Assembly: GCF_020526085.1 (NCBI RefSeq)
Contig: NZ_CP084874.1
Coordinates: forward strand, 1,674,001-1,738,000
Length of the DNA: 64,000 bases
Source: Klebsiella africana
GTDB taxonomy: Bacteria > Pseudomonadota > Gammaproteobacteria > Enterobacterales > Enterobacteriaceae
Reading direction: 5' to 3'
Shown here one piece after another: positions 38,766 to 48,708 of this stretch; the stretch's first letter is position 1, and each line of letters opens with the position of its first letter. Position numbers and translations under genes: made by a program. The notes beneath the pieces are model-generated. The model saw nothing but the letters and a program-made list of their open reading frames with translations, searched no databases and was not told where the DNA came from.

Positions 38766-39202
38766 TGTTTGATTCAATTCTAGTTGTGTGCACGGGAAAT
38801 ATCTGTCGCTCACCAATAGGCGAACGTTTTCTACGTAAAGTCTTGCCTAATAAAAGGATAGACTCTGCAGGGACAGGTGCTTTGATTGATCATGCCGCTG
38901 ATGAAAGTGCGATAAAAATAGCTGTAAAACATGGGATTTCTTTAGAAGGGCATAAAGGAAGGCAATTTACTGCTTCCATCGGACGGCAATACGATTTGAT
39001 ATTGGTGATGGAAAAATCTCATATTGAACAAATTGGGCGTATAGCTCCAGAAGTTCGTGGAAAAACTATGCTTTTTGGACACTGGTTGAATCAACGTGAA
39101 ATACCAGATCCTTATCGTAAAAGCGACGAGGCATTTGCCTCAGTTTACAAATTAATTGAAGAAGCTGGTAATTGCTGGGCTTCTAAACTTAGTAACCCTT
39201 AA
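38765..39202 (+). CDS. wzb: Low-molecular-weight protein tyrosine phosphatase Wzb
   Basis: A 145-residue cytosolic phosphatase that removes phosphate from the tyrosine cluster of Wzc; cycling of Wzc phosphorylation is needed for high-level capsule polymerisation. The P-loop C-X5-R is CTGNICR (Cys9, Arg15) followed by SPIGE, and the general acid Asp is in IPDPYRKSDEAF near residue 115. Start overlaps wza by one base. From this gene onwards the DNA becomes clearly more AT-rich. Confidence 0.95.
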
Positions 39203-39218
39203 GCAGGGAAGATAATGC

Positions 39219-41384
39219 ATGTCATCATTAAAAAGTAACAAACCTATTAATGATTCAGATGAGCTAGATCTGGGTCGTGTTATCGGTGAAATATTCGACC
39301 ATAGAAAATTAATAATCGCAGTAACCTCACTATTTACGCTTATCGCGCTTCTATATGCCTTACTTGCTACCCCAATATATCAGGCGGATGCATTGATACA
39401 GGTTGAACAAAAGCAAGGTAACGCGATACTTAGCAGTCTGAGCCAAGTCTTTCCTGATAGTCAGCCTCAATCAGCACCTGAAATTACACTGCTGCAGTCA
39501 CGAATGATATTGGGTAAGACCGTAGATGATTTAAATTTACAAGTCAAGGTCGAAGAATTATTTTTCCCCGTTATTGGTCAAGGATTAGCACGTCTTTTTA
39601 ATAAAACAAAAAATACTATTCAGGTACCTAAACTTTTTATTTCACCGAATATGTATGATGATAATTTTATTACTTTGACAGTTAAAAATGATCATCGATA
39701 CAGTATTACTGGTAAAAATATAGATTTTGATGGAGAAATTGGTCAGCTCATTGATAAGAACGGGATAAGGATTCAAGTTGATAGTATAAATGCTGAACCC
39801 GGCACAAAATTTCTGTTAACTTATACATCTCGCATAAATGCAATAAACTATTTACGGGATTCATTACTCATCGCAGATCAAGGTAAAGATACCGGGATGT
39901 TAACGATATCTCTTCTTGGCAGTGATCCAGATTTAATTAAAAGAGTCATTGATAGTATAAGTGACAATTACTTAGAACAAAATATTGCACGCCAAGCAGC
40001 TCAAGATGCAAAGAGTTTGGATTTTTTAAATCAACAATTGCCAAAAGTCAGAACGGAATTAAATGAATCTGAAGATAAATTAAATACGTACAGAAGGCAG
40101 AAAGATTCAGTAGACCTTTCTCTGGAAGCTAAATCGGTTTTAGATCAAATAGTAAATGTTGATAATCAACTTAATGAGTTGACGTTTAAAGAGTCTGAAA
40201 TATCGCAATTATATACACAAGAACATCCTACCTATAAAGCCTTGATGGAAAAGAGGAAAATTTTACAAGATGAAAGAGCAAAGCTGAATAAACGAGTATC
40301 AACAATGCCTGAAACTCAGCAAGAGGTTTTGAGGTTGAGTCGTGATGTAGAATCAGGCAGAGCTGTTTATATGCAATTGTTAAATCGTCAGCAAGAGTTG
40401 AATATCGCAAAGTCGAGTGCAATAGGTAATGTCAGAATAATTGACAATGCTGTAACACAGCCAAAACCGGTAAAACCTAAAAAATTAATCATTATAGCGA
40501 TTGGCCTAATTTCAGGCTTTGCAATATCGCTAGGTGTTGTATTCTTAAGAACTTTCTTGCGTAAAGGAATAGAGTCTCCCGAACAGCTTGAGGATTTAGG
40601 GATAACGGTATATGCAAGTATACCTGTAGCTGAGGTATTATCAAATCGGGCTAAGCAACCAAGTAAAATCAGGTTTAAAAAGGAAGAGGATGCTAATTAT
40701 ACTTATCTGGCGACTAGTCATCCAACAGATCTGGCTATAGAGGCAATAAGAGGACTTCGAACGAGTCTACATTTTGCAATGATGGAAGCTCGCAATAATA
40801 TATTAATGATCTCTGGTGCAAGTCCAAACGCAGGAAAAACTTTTGTAAGTTCAAACTTAGGGGGCGTTATAGCACAGACGGGTAAAAAAATACTATTTAT
40901 TGATGCCGATCTAAGAAAAGGCTATACGCATAAAATATTTAACGAGTCAAATGAAAATGGATTGTCTGAGTATCTTTCGGGTAAAATAAAATTAGAAGAC
41001 ACAATTAAGCATCTTGGTTCTGAAGGTTTTGATTTCATTTCGAGAGGTATGGCACCACCAAATCCAGCTGAACTTTTGATGCATCGACGTTTTGGTGAAC
41101 TTATTAAATGGGTCAGTCAGGCATATGATATGGTGATAATTGATACACCGCCTATTCTGGCTGTTACCGATGCAGCTATTATAGGTAATTATGTTGGAAC
41201 TACTTTACTTGTTGCAAGGTTTGAACAAAATACAACTAAAGAGTTAGAAGTTAGTATAAAAAGATTTGAGCAAAGTGGCGTTGCAATAAAAGGATGTATC
41301 TTAAATGGAGTTATAAAAAAAGCAAGTAGTTACTATGGTTATGGCTATGCCCATTATGGTTATTCCTATAAAGATGAAAAATAA
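39219..41384 (+). CDS. wzc: Polysaccharide co-polymerase/tyrosine autokinase Wzc
   Basis: A 721-residue inner-membrane BY-kinase of the PCP-2a class. Wzz-type N-terminal domain with TM1 about 32-52 (LIIAVTSLFTLIALLYALLA), periplasmic coiled region, TM2 about 425-447 (KLIIIAIGLISGFAISLGVV), and the kinase domain with Walker A GASPNAGKT (Lys540), Walker A' FIDADLRKG and Walker B VIIDTPP. The C-terminus has the tyrosine cluster SSYYGYGYAHYGYSYKDEK (seven Tyr) that is phosphorylated and then cleared by Wzb. A GGGAAG site precedes the ATG. Followed by a terminator-like hairpin. Confidence 0.96.
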   Translation: MSSLKSNKPINDSDELDLGRVIGEIFDHRKLIIAVTSLFTLIALLYALLATPIYQADALIQVEQKQGNAILSSLSQVFPDSQPQSAPEITLLQSRMILGKTVDDLNLQVKVEELFFPVIGQGLARLFNKTKNTIQVPKLFISPNMYDDNFITLTVKNDHRYSITGKNIDFDGEIGQLIDKNGIRIQVDSINAEPGTKFLLTYTSRINAINYLRDSLLIADQGKDTGMLTISLLGSDPDLIKRVIDSISDNYLEQNIARQAAQDAKSLDFLNQQLPKVRTELNESEDKLNTYRRQKDSVDLSLEAKSVLDQIVNVDNQLNELTFKESEISQLYTQEHPTYKALMEKRKILQDERAKLNKRVSTMPETQQEVLRLSRDVESGRAVYMQLLNRQQELNIAKSSAIGNVRIIDNAVTQPKPVKPKKLIIIAIGLISGFAISLGVVFLRTFLRKGIESPEQLEDLGITVYASIPVAEVLSNRAKQPSKIRFKKEEDANYTYLATSHPTDLAIEAIRGLRTSLHFAMMEARNNILMISGASPNAGKTFVSSNLGGVIAQTGKKILFIDADLRKGYTHKIFNESNENGLSEYLSGKIKLEDTIKHLGSEGFDFISRGMAPPNPAELLMHRRFGELIKWVSQAYDMVIIDTPPILAVTDAAIIGNYVGTTLLVARFEQNTTKELEVSIKRFEQSGVAIKGCILNGVIKKASSYYGYGYAHYGYSYKDEK

Positions 41385-41393
41385 ATAAGGTTT

Positions 41394-41416
41394 GGCCGAG
41401 TTTCCTCGGCCGACTT
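41394..41416 (+). terminator. Hairpin between wzc and wbaP
   Basis: GGCCGAG and CTCGGCC pair perfectly around TTTC, 10 bases after the wzc stop, followed by GACTTT. A stem-loop at this place is known in E. coli K30 group 1 capsule, where it limits read-through so that export genes exceed biosynthesis genes. RfaH anti-termination from the upstream ops would allow passage. Confidence 0.8.
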
Positions 41417-41564
41417 TAATAGCAGACGATATTCATCGCACTTTTCTTGATGCAAACTACAATTTTATTAAAAATGTAGGAGTACAAGTTATAAAATCAA
41501 GAAAATAATCAGTATAAACCATACTAAAACATTAAATAACAGAAGTTCAGTTGAGAGGGAAAAT

Positions 41565-42989
41565 ATGTCACCTTTCGGTAGGAATATAATAGTTAGTTCA
41601 GCTCTGGCTTTATCCGATATCATTACATTTGCGATAACGCCTTTCATAGCTATTTTTATTTTATCCTTTGCATTCTATGATTTTGATAAAATAGCTCCTG
41701 TCGAACAATACCGGGGATGGGTTGTACTTCACTGTTTATTGGCTTTTTGCTGTGTTTCTTGGTTTTCAATTAGACTACGTCATTATTTTTACAGGAAAAC
41801 ATTTTGGTATGAATTGAAGGAAATTTTACGTACCTTGGTTATCTTTGCCGTAATTGAGATAGCTGTTCTGGCATTCGCATCATGGGCGTTCTCGAGATAT
41901 TTATGGATATTATCATGGCTCATTACATTTTTGCTTGTGCCTGTTTCGCGAATGATAGTTAAACGACTTCTTGATGCTTTAGGGCTTTGGGAACGGGATA
42001 CATGGATTGTAGGTAATGGCAAGAATGCGTATGAGGCATACAAAGCAATAAAAAGCGAGCACAATTTAGGCTTGGTTATCGTAGGGTTTATTTGTGATAC
42101 AAAATCAGATGAAAATAAAACTATCGAAGGGCTTCCGGTAGTTTATGGCGATGAAAAATGGTTATCTTCTAAAGATAAAAGGACACAATTTATTTTGGCG
42201 GTAGAATCTAACCAAAGTGATATAAGAAATACTTGGCTTAGAGATTTAATGATCAAAGGATATAGATACGTGTCGGTCATCCCAACGCTTAGGGGAATGC
42301 CGCTGGATAGTACGGATGTATCTTTTATATTTAGTCATGAGGTCATGATTTTCCGTGTGCAGCAAAATCTAGCAAAATGGTCATCACGCTTTATGAAACG
42401 ATGCTTTGATATTGCAGGTTCCTTGACTATTATACTAGTTCTATCACCATTATTAATTTATATTACAACAAAAGTCAAAAAAGACGGTGGACCAGCTATA
42501 TATGGTCATGAAAGGGTTGGGAAAAACGGGCATAAGTTTAAATGTCTCAAATTCCGATCTATGGTAATAAATTCGCAAGAAGTACTATCTAAGCTTTTAG
42601 AAAATGACCCAGTGGCGAGGGTTGAATGGGATACTACGTTTAAATTAAAAAATGATCCTCGTGTCACATCTATTGGAGGATTTCTTAGGCGTACAAGCTT
42701 AGATGAACTACCTCAATTATTTAATGTTCTTAGAGGGGAAATGAGCTTAGTAGGACCTAGACCAATCATAACTGACGAGTTAGCGCGCTATAACGATGAG
42801 GTAGCCTACTACCTCTTAAGCAAACCAGGAATGACGGGTTTATGGCAGGTAAGCGGTAGAAGTGATGTTGATTATGATACACGCGTTTATTTAGATGCAT
42901 GGTACGTAAAAAATTGGTCTATGTGGAATGATATTGCGATTTTGTTTAAAACTGTAGGTGTAGTTTTGAAGCGCGATGGTGCCTATTAA
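41565..42989 (+). CDS. wbaP: Undecaprenyl-phosphate galactose phosphotransferase WbaP
   Basis: Initiating polyisoprenyl-phosphate hexose-1-phosphate transferase of 474 residues. Four N-terminal helices (about 10-135), a central CoA-binding-like domain (about 140-265), a fifth membrane helix (RCFDIAGSLTIILVLSPLLI, about 280-305), and the catalytic C-terminal domain with KFRSMVINS, RRTSLDELPQLFNVLRGEMS and VGPRPI. The C-terminus KTVGVVLKRDGAY is characteristic of WbaP rather than of the glucose enzyme WcaJ, so the repeat unit should start with galactose-1-phosphate. First gene of the serotype-specific block; 180 bases after wzc. Confidence 0.9.
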   Translation: MSPFGRNIIVSSALALSDIITFAITPFIAIFILSFAFYDFDKIAPVEQYRGWVVLHCLLAFCCVSWFSIRLRHYFYRKTFWYELKEILRTLVIFAVIEIAVLAFASWAFSRYLWILSWLITFLLVPVSRMIVKRLLDALGLWERDTWIVGNGKNAYEAYKAIKSEHNLGLVIVGFICDTKSDENKTIEGLPVVYGDEKWLSSKDKRTQFILAVESNQSDIRNTWLRDLMIKGYRYVSVIPTLRGMPLDSTDVSFIFSHEVMIFRVQQNLAKWSSRFMKRCFDIAGSLTIILVLSPLLIYITTKVKKDGGPAIYGHERVGKNGHKFKCLKFRSMVINSQEVLSKLLENDPVARVEWDTTFKLKNDPRVTSIGGFLRRTSLDELPQLFNVLRGEMSLVGPRPIITDELARYNDEVAYYLLSKPGMTGLWQVSGRSDVDYDTRVYLDAWYVKNWSMWNDIAILFKTVGVVLKRDGAY

Positions 42990-43049
42990 TGTGGCTCCTT
43001 GTAAATTAATGAGTAATTAATTACCCATGTATTTTGCGTGGAGAAAATT

Positions 43050-44108
43050 ATGAAACTTAAATATTTATTGGTTTTTACTTTTTGGTCAATTAGTTGTTAT
43101 GCCAATAATACATCATTCAACCCTGGGGAAATGTGGTTGGATGATAATGGAAATAAAATTAATGCACATGGTGGTCAAGTTATAAAAGTCAATGATCTAT
43201 ATTACTGGATCGGAGAGAATCGAGATACTGGTCGTAAGAATACAGGTAAGGTTAATGAATATTCCTCTAAGGATTTATATAATTGGAAAAATGAGGGAGT
43301 AATCTTGGATCTTTCAAGATTGCCCGGGAAGTATTCTGTTGAACGACCTAAGATAATTTATAATAGAAAATCTAAAAAATTTATCATGTGGTTTCATTTA
43401 GAGTTAAATGGCAAATATAGAACAGCTAAAGCGGGTGTTGCTATATCAAACTCAATAAATGGCCCTTTTAAATTGGTTAATCAGTTATGGCCGAATGCTG
43501 GTGTTCTACCAATGAGTACTCAGTACGCAGTTGCTGCCAATAATTTGAAGAATAATATAATGGATGCTGATACGAAATTTGAATCGAGGATTGCAACAGG
43601 TAATGTGCTTAGAGATATGACTGCATTTGTCGATGATGACGATAAAGCGTATATAATCTATTCTTCTGATGGAAATAAGTCGATACAAATTGCAGAGCTC
43701 AATGATGATTATACAACTTTTAATGGCCGTTATATCAGGATCCTGATAGGAGAGATGAATGAGGCACCAACCTTAGTAAAACATGATAATCGATATTTTC
43801 TCATTACCTCTGGCGTAAATGGTTTTGGACCGGCTTCGGCTCGCTTATCATTTTCAGACAACATTTTTGGAAATTGGAAATCATCCGGTTCACCAGTAAA
43901 AGACTCTTCTAAAAATAATATAAGTACAACTTTTTTCAGTCAGGGAACATATATATTAAAAGTTAACTCACAAGAGGGCAATAAATATATATTTATGGCA
44001 GATCGTTGGGACCCCGATAATTTAAATAATAGCACATATGTTTGGTTGCCATTGACATTTGAAAATAATCTACCGACAATAAAATGGCATGATAAGTGGC
44101 AATATTAA
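43050..44108 (+). CDS. Secreted glycoside hydrolase family 43-like protein
   Basis: A 352-residue protein with a signal peptide (KLKYLLVFTFWSISCYA, then NNTS) and a five-bladed beta-propeller pattern. Motifs: INAHGGQVIKVNDLYYWIGE, VERPKIIYN (Glu98), RDMTAFVDDDDKAYIIYSS (Asp189), MNEAPTLVKHDNRYFLITSG (Glu238) and FFSQGTYIL (Gln298). This set resembles GH43 subfamily 24 exo-beta-1,3-galactanase-like proteins, in which the usual catalytic base is replaced. An upstream in-frame GTG exists, but ATG at 43050 follows GGAG and starts the signal peptide. Placed between wbaP and the glycosyltransferases, it should act in the periplasm or outside on galactose-containing glycan. Activity is inferred. Confidence 0.75.
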   Translation: MKLKYLLVFTFWSISCYANNTSFNPGEMWLDDNGNKINAHGGQVIKVNDLYYWIGENRDTGRKNTGKVNEYSSKDLYNWKNEGVILDLSRLPGKYSVERPKIIYNRKSKKFIMWFHLELNGKYRTAKAGVAISNSINGPFKLVNQLWPNAGVLPMSTQYAVAANNLKNNIMDADTKFESRIATGNVLRDMTAFVDDDDKAYIIYSSDGNKSIQIAELNDDYTTFNGRYIRILIGEMNEAPTLVKHDNRYFLITSGVNGFGPASARLSFSDNIFGNWKSSGSPVKDSSKNNISTTFFSQGTYILKVNSQEGNKYIFMADRWDPDNLNNSTYVWLPLTFENNLPTIKWHDKWQY

Positions 44109-44152
44109 TAAAATATATCGTAGTTTGAAAAACACTGAGACAACATATTAAT

Positions 44153-44905
44153 ATGAATAATGAGAAGATCAAAATAGCAATTATCATGCCTGCATATAAT
44201 TGCGAGGATACAATAAAAAAATCAATCCTATCAGTTATTAATCAAACGTATACAAATTGGCATTTATACATAATTAATGATTGCTCGGTGGATAATACTT
44301 CTATTGTTCTTGAAGATTATATTCTTAATGATAAAATCACAATTATAGAAAATGAAGAAAATATTGGGGCTGCTGGTAGTCGAAATCGAGGAATTACTCT
44401 AAGTACTGAACCTGTTATAGCTTTTATTGATAGTGATGATTTATGGAATGAGAATAAATTATTATTACAAATCGAAGAAATAGCTAAAGGTGAAAAATTT
44501 ATAATTACTGATTATGATTACATTGAGCAATCTACTCAACGATCTTTCCCTGTATCATGGGGGAAAAAGTATCTAACTGAAAGAGATTTTTTGAAAAAAA
44601 AGTTTAGAGTCTGTTTTTCTTCATTATTGTACATCAGGTGTGAAAATCAATTTAAAAAAATAGGACATGAAGATTTCGTTTTTTTATTTGAACTTTTTAA
44701 ATTATATGGGGATGCAAAAGTTATAAATAAAAATCTAGTATCATATATTTCAGTCGAAAATTCACTTTCATCTAATAAGAAAAAGGCCATTATATGGCAT
44801 GTGAATTGTTTGAAATATATTTTTAATGATAATTACTTAAAGGTTTTTTATTATTTTCTTTACTATATGGTAAATGGAGTGTTGTTTAAAAGGAAAAAAA
44901 GATGA
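44153..44905 (+). CDS. Glycosyltransferase family 2 (capsule repeat unit)
   Basis: A 250-residue GT-A enzyme. N-terminal motif IAIIMPAYNCEDTIKKSILS, NDCSVDNTS, and the metal-binding DxD in AFIDSDDLWNENK (about residue 90). The C-terminus ends in a short hydrophobic stretch and a basic tail (VLFKRKKR), consistent with membrane association. It overlaps the next gene by 4 bases. Very AT-rich. It should add one sugar to the lipid-linked repeat unit; donor and linkage cannot be told. Confidence 0.85.
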   Translation: MNNEKIKIAIIMPAYNCEDTIKKSILSVINQTYTNWHLYIINDCSVDNTSIVLEDYILNDKITIIENEENIGAAGSRNRGITLSTEPVIAFIDSDDLWNENKLLLQIEEIAKGEKFIITDYDYIEQSTQRSFPVSWGKKYLTERDFLKKKFRVCFSSLLYIRCENQFKKIGHEDFVFLFELFKLYGDAKVINKNLVSYISVENSLSSNKKKAIIWHVNCLKYIFNDNYLKVFYYFLYYMVNGVLFKRKKR

Positions 44906-45942
44906 AGCAGAGAATACTAATTATTATAGAGAACGCATTTTCTTTCGCGGGAACTGAAAATGTGTGTAATTTCATGACTGATTGTTATGGTCCAGATAAT
45001 GAAGTAATAATACTCTCTTTGAAAGGAAAAGGAGATACATTTTATAAATTTGAACATGTCAAAAAAATTATCAGCCTTGAAGGTATTGGTGCTTCAACTT
45101 ACAGTATTATAAAACATGTTCAGGATATAAATCCAGACTATGTTTTTGTAATAAGTATGGGTAAACTTTCTGTACTGTATGCGTTTCTTTCATTTTTTAG
45201 TTTTAAAAGGTTGAATAATACATTTGCATGTGAACATGTATCATATTCTTCTTTTCCATGGTATGTTAAATTACTTAAAGTATTCACCTTACGTTTTTAT
45301 AAAAAAGTTATCGTTCTGACTGAAAGAGATTCAAAAAAATTAACTTCTTTAGCTATTAAAAACCTGAAGATTTCTAATCCAGTTCATATGAAAAATATCA
45401 TGAGAACGGAAAAGCCTAAAATAGTACTGGCGATAGGAAGATTAGAATATCAAAAAGGAATTGATAGATTAATTAGTATTTGGTTTTTATTTAATAAAAA
45501 ACATCCGGACTGGATACTCAATATAGCCGGAACAGGAAGTTGTGAGCATCAATTAATAGATCAGGTAAAGAAACAAAACTTAGAGGGATCTATATTTTTC
45601 CTTGGTAAAGTAAAAAATGTAGATGAACTATATAATAATGCTGGTATTTATGCAATGACCTCACGGTATGAGGGCTTACCTATGGTTTTGTTGGAAGCTA
45701 AATCGTGGTCATTACCAGTTGTAGCATTCGATTGTCCAACAGGCCCAAGAGAGATAATAAATCATGGTGAAGATGGGTTCCTTATAGAAGATGGTGATAT
45801 TGACGTTTTTGTGGAAAAACTATGCTTATTAGCAGAAGAAGATGATATATATTTCAAGTTTTGTTCAAATATTAAAAATACCTCCAATCAATTTTCAATA
45901 GAAACAATTAAAAAGCAATGGAAAATGCTCATTAGTAAATAA
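44902..45942 (+). CDS. Glycosyltransferase family 4 (capsule repeat unit)
   Basis: A 346-residue GT-B enzyme. The N-terminal domain has ENAFSFAGTENVCNFM; the C-terminal donor domain starts near residue 170 with IVLAIGRLEYQKGIDRLISI and carries the EX7E-type motif in MTSRYEGLPMVLLEAKSWSL, followed by DCPTGPREIINHGEDGFLI. Similar in layout to AmsD/WbaN-type galactosyltransferases, without proof of the sugar. Starts within the end of the preceding gene (ATGA overlap). Confidence 0.87.
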   Translation: MKQRILIIIENAFSFAGTENVCNFMTDCYGPDNEVIILSLKGKGDTFYKFEHVKKIISLEGIGASTYSIIKHVQDINPDYVFVISMGKLSVLYAFLSFFSFKRLNNTFACEHVSYSSFPWYVKLLKVFTLRFYKKVIVLTERDSKKLTSLAIKNLKISNPVHMKNIMRTEKPKIVLAIGRLEYQKGIDRLISIWFLFNKKHPDWILNIAGTGSCEHQLIDQVKKQNLEGSIFFLGKVKNVDELYNNAGIYAMTSRYEGLPMVLLEAKSWSLPVVAFDCPTGPREIINHGEDGFLIEDGDIDVFVEKLCLLAEEDDIYFKFCSNIKNTSNQFSIETIKKQWKMLISK

Positions 45943-45984
45943 ATAAGTTACAGTTTCTTTTATCTAAAATATGGAGAATGGCTA

Positions 45985-47226
45985 ATGCAATTGAGAAGGG
46001 AGAGTCTTTTATCTCTTATAGTTACCTTTTTTTCACCCTTAATTGGTGCCGTTTTATCATTATTAACCTATAAACGTGGTCATGAAAAAAATTTATTCGT
46101 CTCATTAAGTCTATTTGCATTTGCAGTTACGTATTTTATTCCCCCGCTTCAAGATCTTTATCGACGTTATACTCTTAATTATTTGCCTTACTCGGAGAAT
46201 ACAACCTATATTGATGCTATTACAGGTCATGTTGATATTTTAATGTATGTTGTTTTGTTGTTTTTCAAAAAAAATAACATTCCATTTTTTTGGGCTCCTG
46301 CATTAGAGGCTGCTTTTTCGGTTTATTTAGGTCTGTCAGCTGTAAATACAGCCATAAAAGATAAACCATATAAAAATAAGCAAAAGGCTTTTGTTTTTTT
46401 CCTTTCTTTTTTAATGATTAATTTTGTAGGTATTGCTCTTGGGTTACGTTTCGGCTTCGCTGTAAGTCTTTTTACATATGCAGCGATTAAAATTATTTAT
46501 AAAGAGCGAGTAATCTTAAGTTACTTATTTTTGCTACTATCTGTTTGTACGCATTTCTCGATGCTAATACCAGTTGCAGCTTTGATTGCAAGTATGTTTT
46601 ATAGTGTAAATAAAAAAATCACGCCTGTTTATTGTTTACTGGCTTATCTAGCAGGCACTTTTGTGTTTTTTTCATTATTTAATTCTATACAATTAGGGAA
46701 TATAAATGATTACGCGCAAGCCGGTTATATAGATGGTAAATTTGCTAATGCCGATACTACCGGAAATGCAATGATAATGAGTATATTCAGATTTACATTT
46801 TTCTTTGTCCTCTATATTACTTATTATTTTTCCAATAATACCTATATCTCTAATGGCGAGTTAAGGTTGGAGAAATTCATTAACTTAATGTTAATAACAT
46901 GTTTTTTAATGACGGTTTCTTTTTCGGCTTTCAGTCGTTATATGAATGGTGTATTACTGTATTTCATTTTTGTTTATATAATGGCAAGGTTTTTTATTTC
47001 ATATAAAAAAGGTGTTAAGTTAATAATCATCTTTTTTATAATTTTAAACTTTGCGCTACAATATGTTTATGCACAAAGGCGAGCATTAGTATTTGGTGAG
47101 ATGTGGAGAGGTCTTTATACACCAGTAATATATTCTTTATATTATTCTAATGATGATCTTAAAATATATTTAAAAAATATTGATGCTGATGGCGATGTAA
47201 GTGGTTATGGTTATCCGTCTAATTAA
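45985..47226 (+). CDS. wzy: Capsule repeat-unit polymerase Wzy (EpsG family)
   Basis: A 413-residue protein with about ten hydrophobic helices, the hallmark of a Wzy polymerase; the pattern (LRFGFAVSLFTYAAIKIIY, then YLFLLLSVCTHFSMLIPVAA) resembles the EpsG-type polymerases. Start ATG follows ATGGAGAATGG. It should join lipid-linked repeat units at the outer face of the inner membrane and is specific to the K type. Sequence similarity between Wzy proteins is low, so the call rests on topology, context and the R-x-G-x-A segment. Confidence 0.82.
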   Translation: MQLRRESLLSLIVTFFSPLIGAVLSLLTYKRGHEKNLFVSLSLFAFAVTYFIPPLQDLYRRYTLNYLPYSENTTYIDAITGHVDILMYVVLLFFKKNNIPFFWAPALEAAFSVYLGLSAVNTAIKDKPYKNKQKAFVFFLSFLMINFVGIALGLRFGFAVSLFTYAAIKIIYKERVILSYLFLLLSVCTHFSMLIPVAALIASMFYSVNKKITPVYCLLAYLAGTFVFFSLFNSIQLGNINDYAQAGYIDGKFANADTTGNAMIMSIFRFTFFFVLYITYYFSNNTYISNGELRLEKFINLMLITCFLMTVSFSAFSRYMNGVLLYFIFVYIMARFFISYKKGVKLIIIFFIILNFALQYVYAQRRALVFGEMWRGLYTPVIYSLYYSNDDLKIYLKNIDADGDVSGYGYPSN

Positions 47227-47250
47227 CTTTATATATATAGTAGAATTAAA

Positions 47251-48690
47251 ATGGCGAATCAAGAAGTTAGTAGTAGAAAGGTTTTTACAGGGTTCATCTG
47301 GTTTATTATTAGCAAGTTATTTCCGGCACTGAGCGGACTGATAATTTTCTTCGTGACGTCTAGAGCTATTACAGCTGAAGATCTTGGATTAATTACATTA
47401 TCAGTTTCGATAATAACCTTTATAATATACTTAAGTTATAATGGCTTTTGTGATGCAATAATACAAATTAAAGAACTTAAACAAAAACATATAAATACTG
47501 TTTTTTTTCTAAACACAATATCATCAAGTATTTTGTTTACGATAAGTGCTGTGGTCATTTTTATGTTAACATATTTTGGGGTTTTCCCAAAACGGTTAAA
47601 CTATATATATATAATCTTAGGTTTGAAATGCTTATTAGATACATTCTCTCTTCTCCCGGTTGCTCTGTTAGCCAGGCAAATGGAATTTAAGGCGATTGGT
47701 ATACGTACATTATACTCATCAATTATTTCTGCATTAGTTGCACTTCCTGTTTTTTACTATTTTGGTTCTATATCTGCTTTAATTGTAAATTATTTAACTT
47801 CTTCTATTTTAGGTTTTATCATTGCTTGGAACTCATCACCGTATCCACTAATTATAAAATTTGATAGGGAAAGCTACAAAGATTTAAGACATATTGGGGT
47901 TACGACAACTGCCGCAAAGTTAATATCAAGTGTTAGCTTTGATAACATATTTATTGGTTTTTTTGGTTCTGGAGTAACTTTAGGATTATATTCTTTTAGT
48001 AAAAGAGTATTCGGTATATTTACTGATATATTATCGGGTGGTATCTCTTCTGTTACTTATCCATTATATGCTTCATTACAAGATGATAAAAATAAGCTTA
48101 AAGAATCATTTCTTAAAGCAACCTTCCTTTCAGCACTTGTCGGTATTCCTGCTTACACTGGTTTAATTCTACTATCTCCTTCATTAATTCCATTATTTTT
48201 TGGTTCACAATGGAATGGAGCAGTGCCTGTACTACAAATAAGTTGTTTATTAGGATTCATAACATGCATTGGTTCTCTGCAAACATCTTTAATTAAAGGT
48301 GTCGGTAAATCAATGTGGATTCTAAAATATCAATGCGCACAGCAGATCCTTACCATACTTATAGCTATCTTATTTTCTTCACAAGGACCAACAGTTGTAA
48401 TGGCGATGATAACAATAAAAACATTTTTAGTTTGGCCCTTCACTATCTTTTATATAACAAAACTGCTATCAATTTCAGTTTTCTCTTATCTTAGAAATCT
48501 ATTCAAACCATTTTTAAGTGGTGCTGTTCTTGTATGCGTCTTTTATCTTCTGAAATTTTTATTAGGATCCATCAATCCGTATTTGTTTGTGGTGCTTGAA
48601 ATTTTTATATGTGCTGTTTTCTATATATTGTCTATTCTCATACTTGCAAGGCGCGAGATCATTATTATGCTTTCTGGTCTTAAGAAATAA
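47251..48690 (+). CDS. wzx: Repeat-unit flippase Wzx
   Basis: A 479-residue polysaccharide transporter of the MOP superfamily with about 12-14 helices. The N-terminus SSRKVFTGFIWFIISKLFPA and the region QIKELKQKHINTVFFLNTIS, and RVFGIFTDILSGGISSVTYP later on, are typical of WzxC/AmsL-like flippases. It moves the completed undecaprenyl-linked unit across the inner membrane. The ribosome-binding site is poor (TAGAATTAAA before ATG), so translation may be low. Directly follows wzy. Confidence 0.9.
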   Translation: MANQEVSSRKVFTGFIWFIISKLFPALSGLIIFFVTSRAITAEDLGLITLSVSIITFIIYLSYNGFCDAIIQIKELKQKHINTVFFLNTISSSILFTISAVVIFMLTYFGVFPKRLNYIYIILGLKCLLDTFSLLPVALLARQMEFKAIGIRTLYSSIISALVALPVFYYFGSISALIVNYLTSSILGFIIAWNSSPYPLIIKFDRESYKDLRHIGVTTTAAKLISSVSFDNIFIGFFGSGVTLGLYSFSKRVFGIFTDILSGGISSVTYPLYASLQDDKNKLKESFLKATFLSALVGIPAYTGLILLSPSLIPLFFGSQWNGAVPVLQISCLLGFITCIGSLQTSLIKGVGKSMWILKYQCAQQILTILIAILFSSQGPTVVMAMITIKTFLVWPFTIFYITKLLSISVFSYLRNLFKPFLSGAVLVCVFYLLKFLLGSINPYLFVVLEIFICAVFYILSILILARREIIIMLSGLKK

Positions 48691-48708
48691 TAGTATAGTG
48701 GAGCGGGA

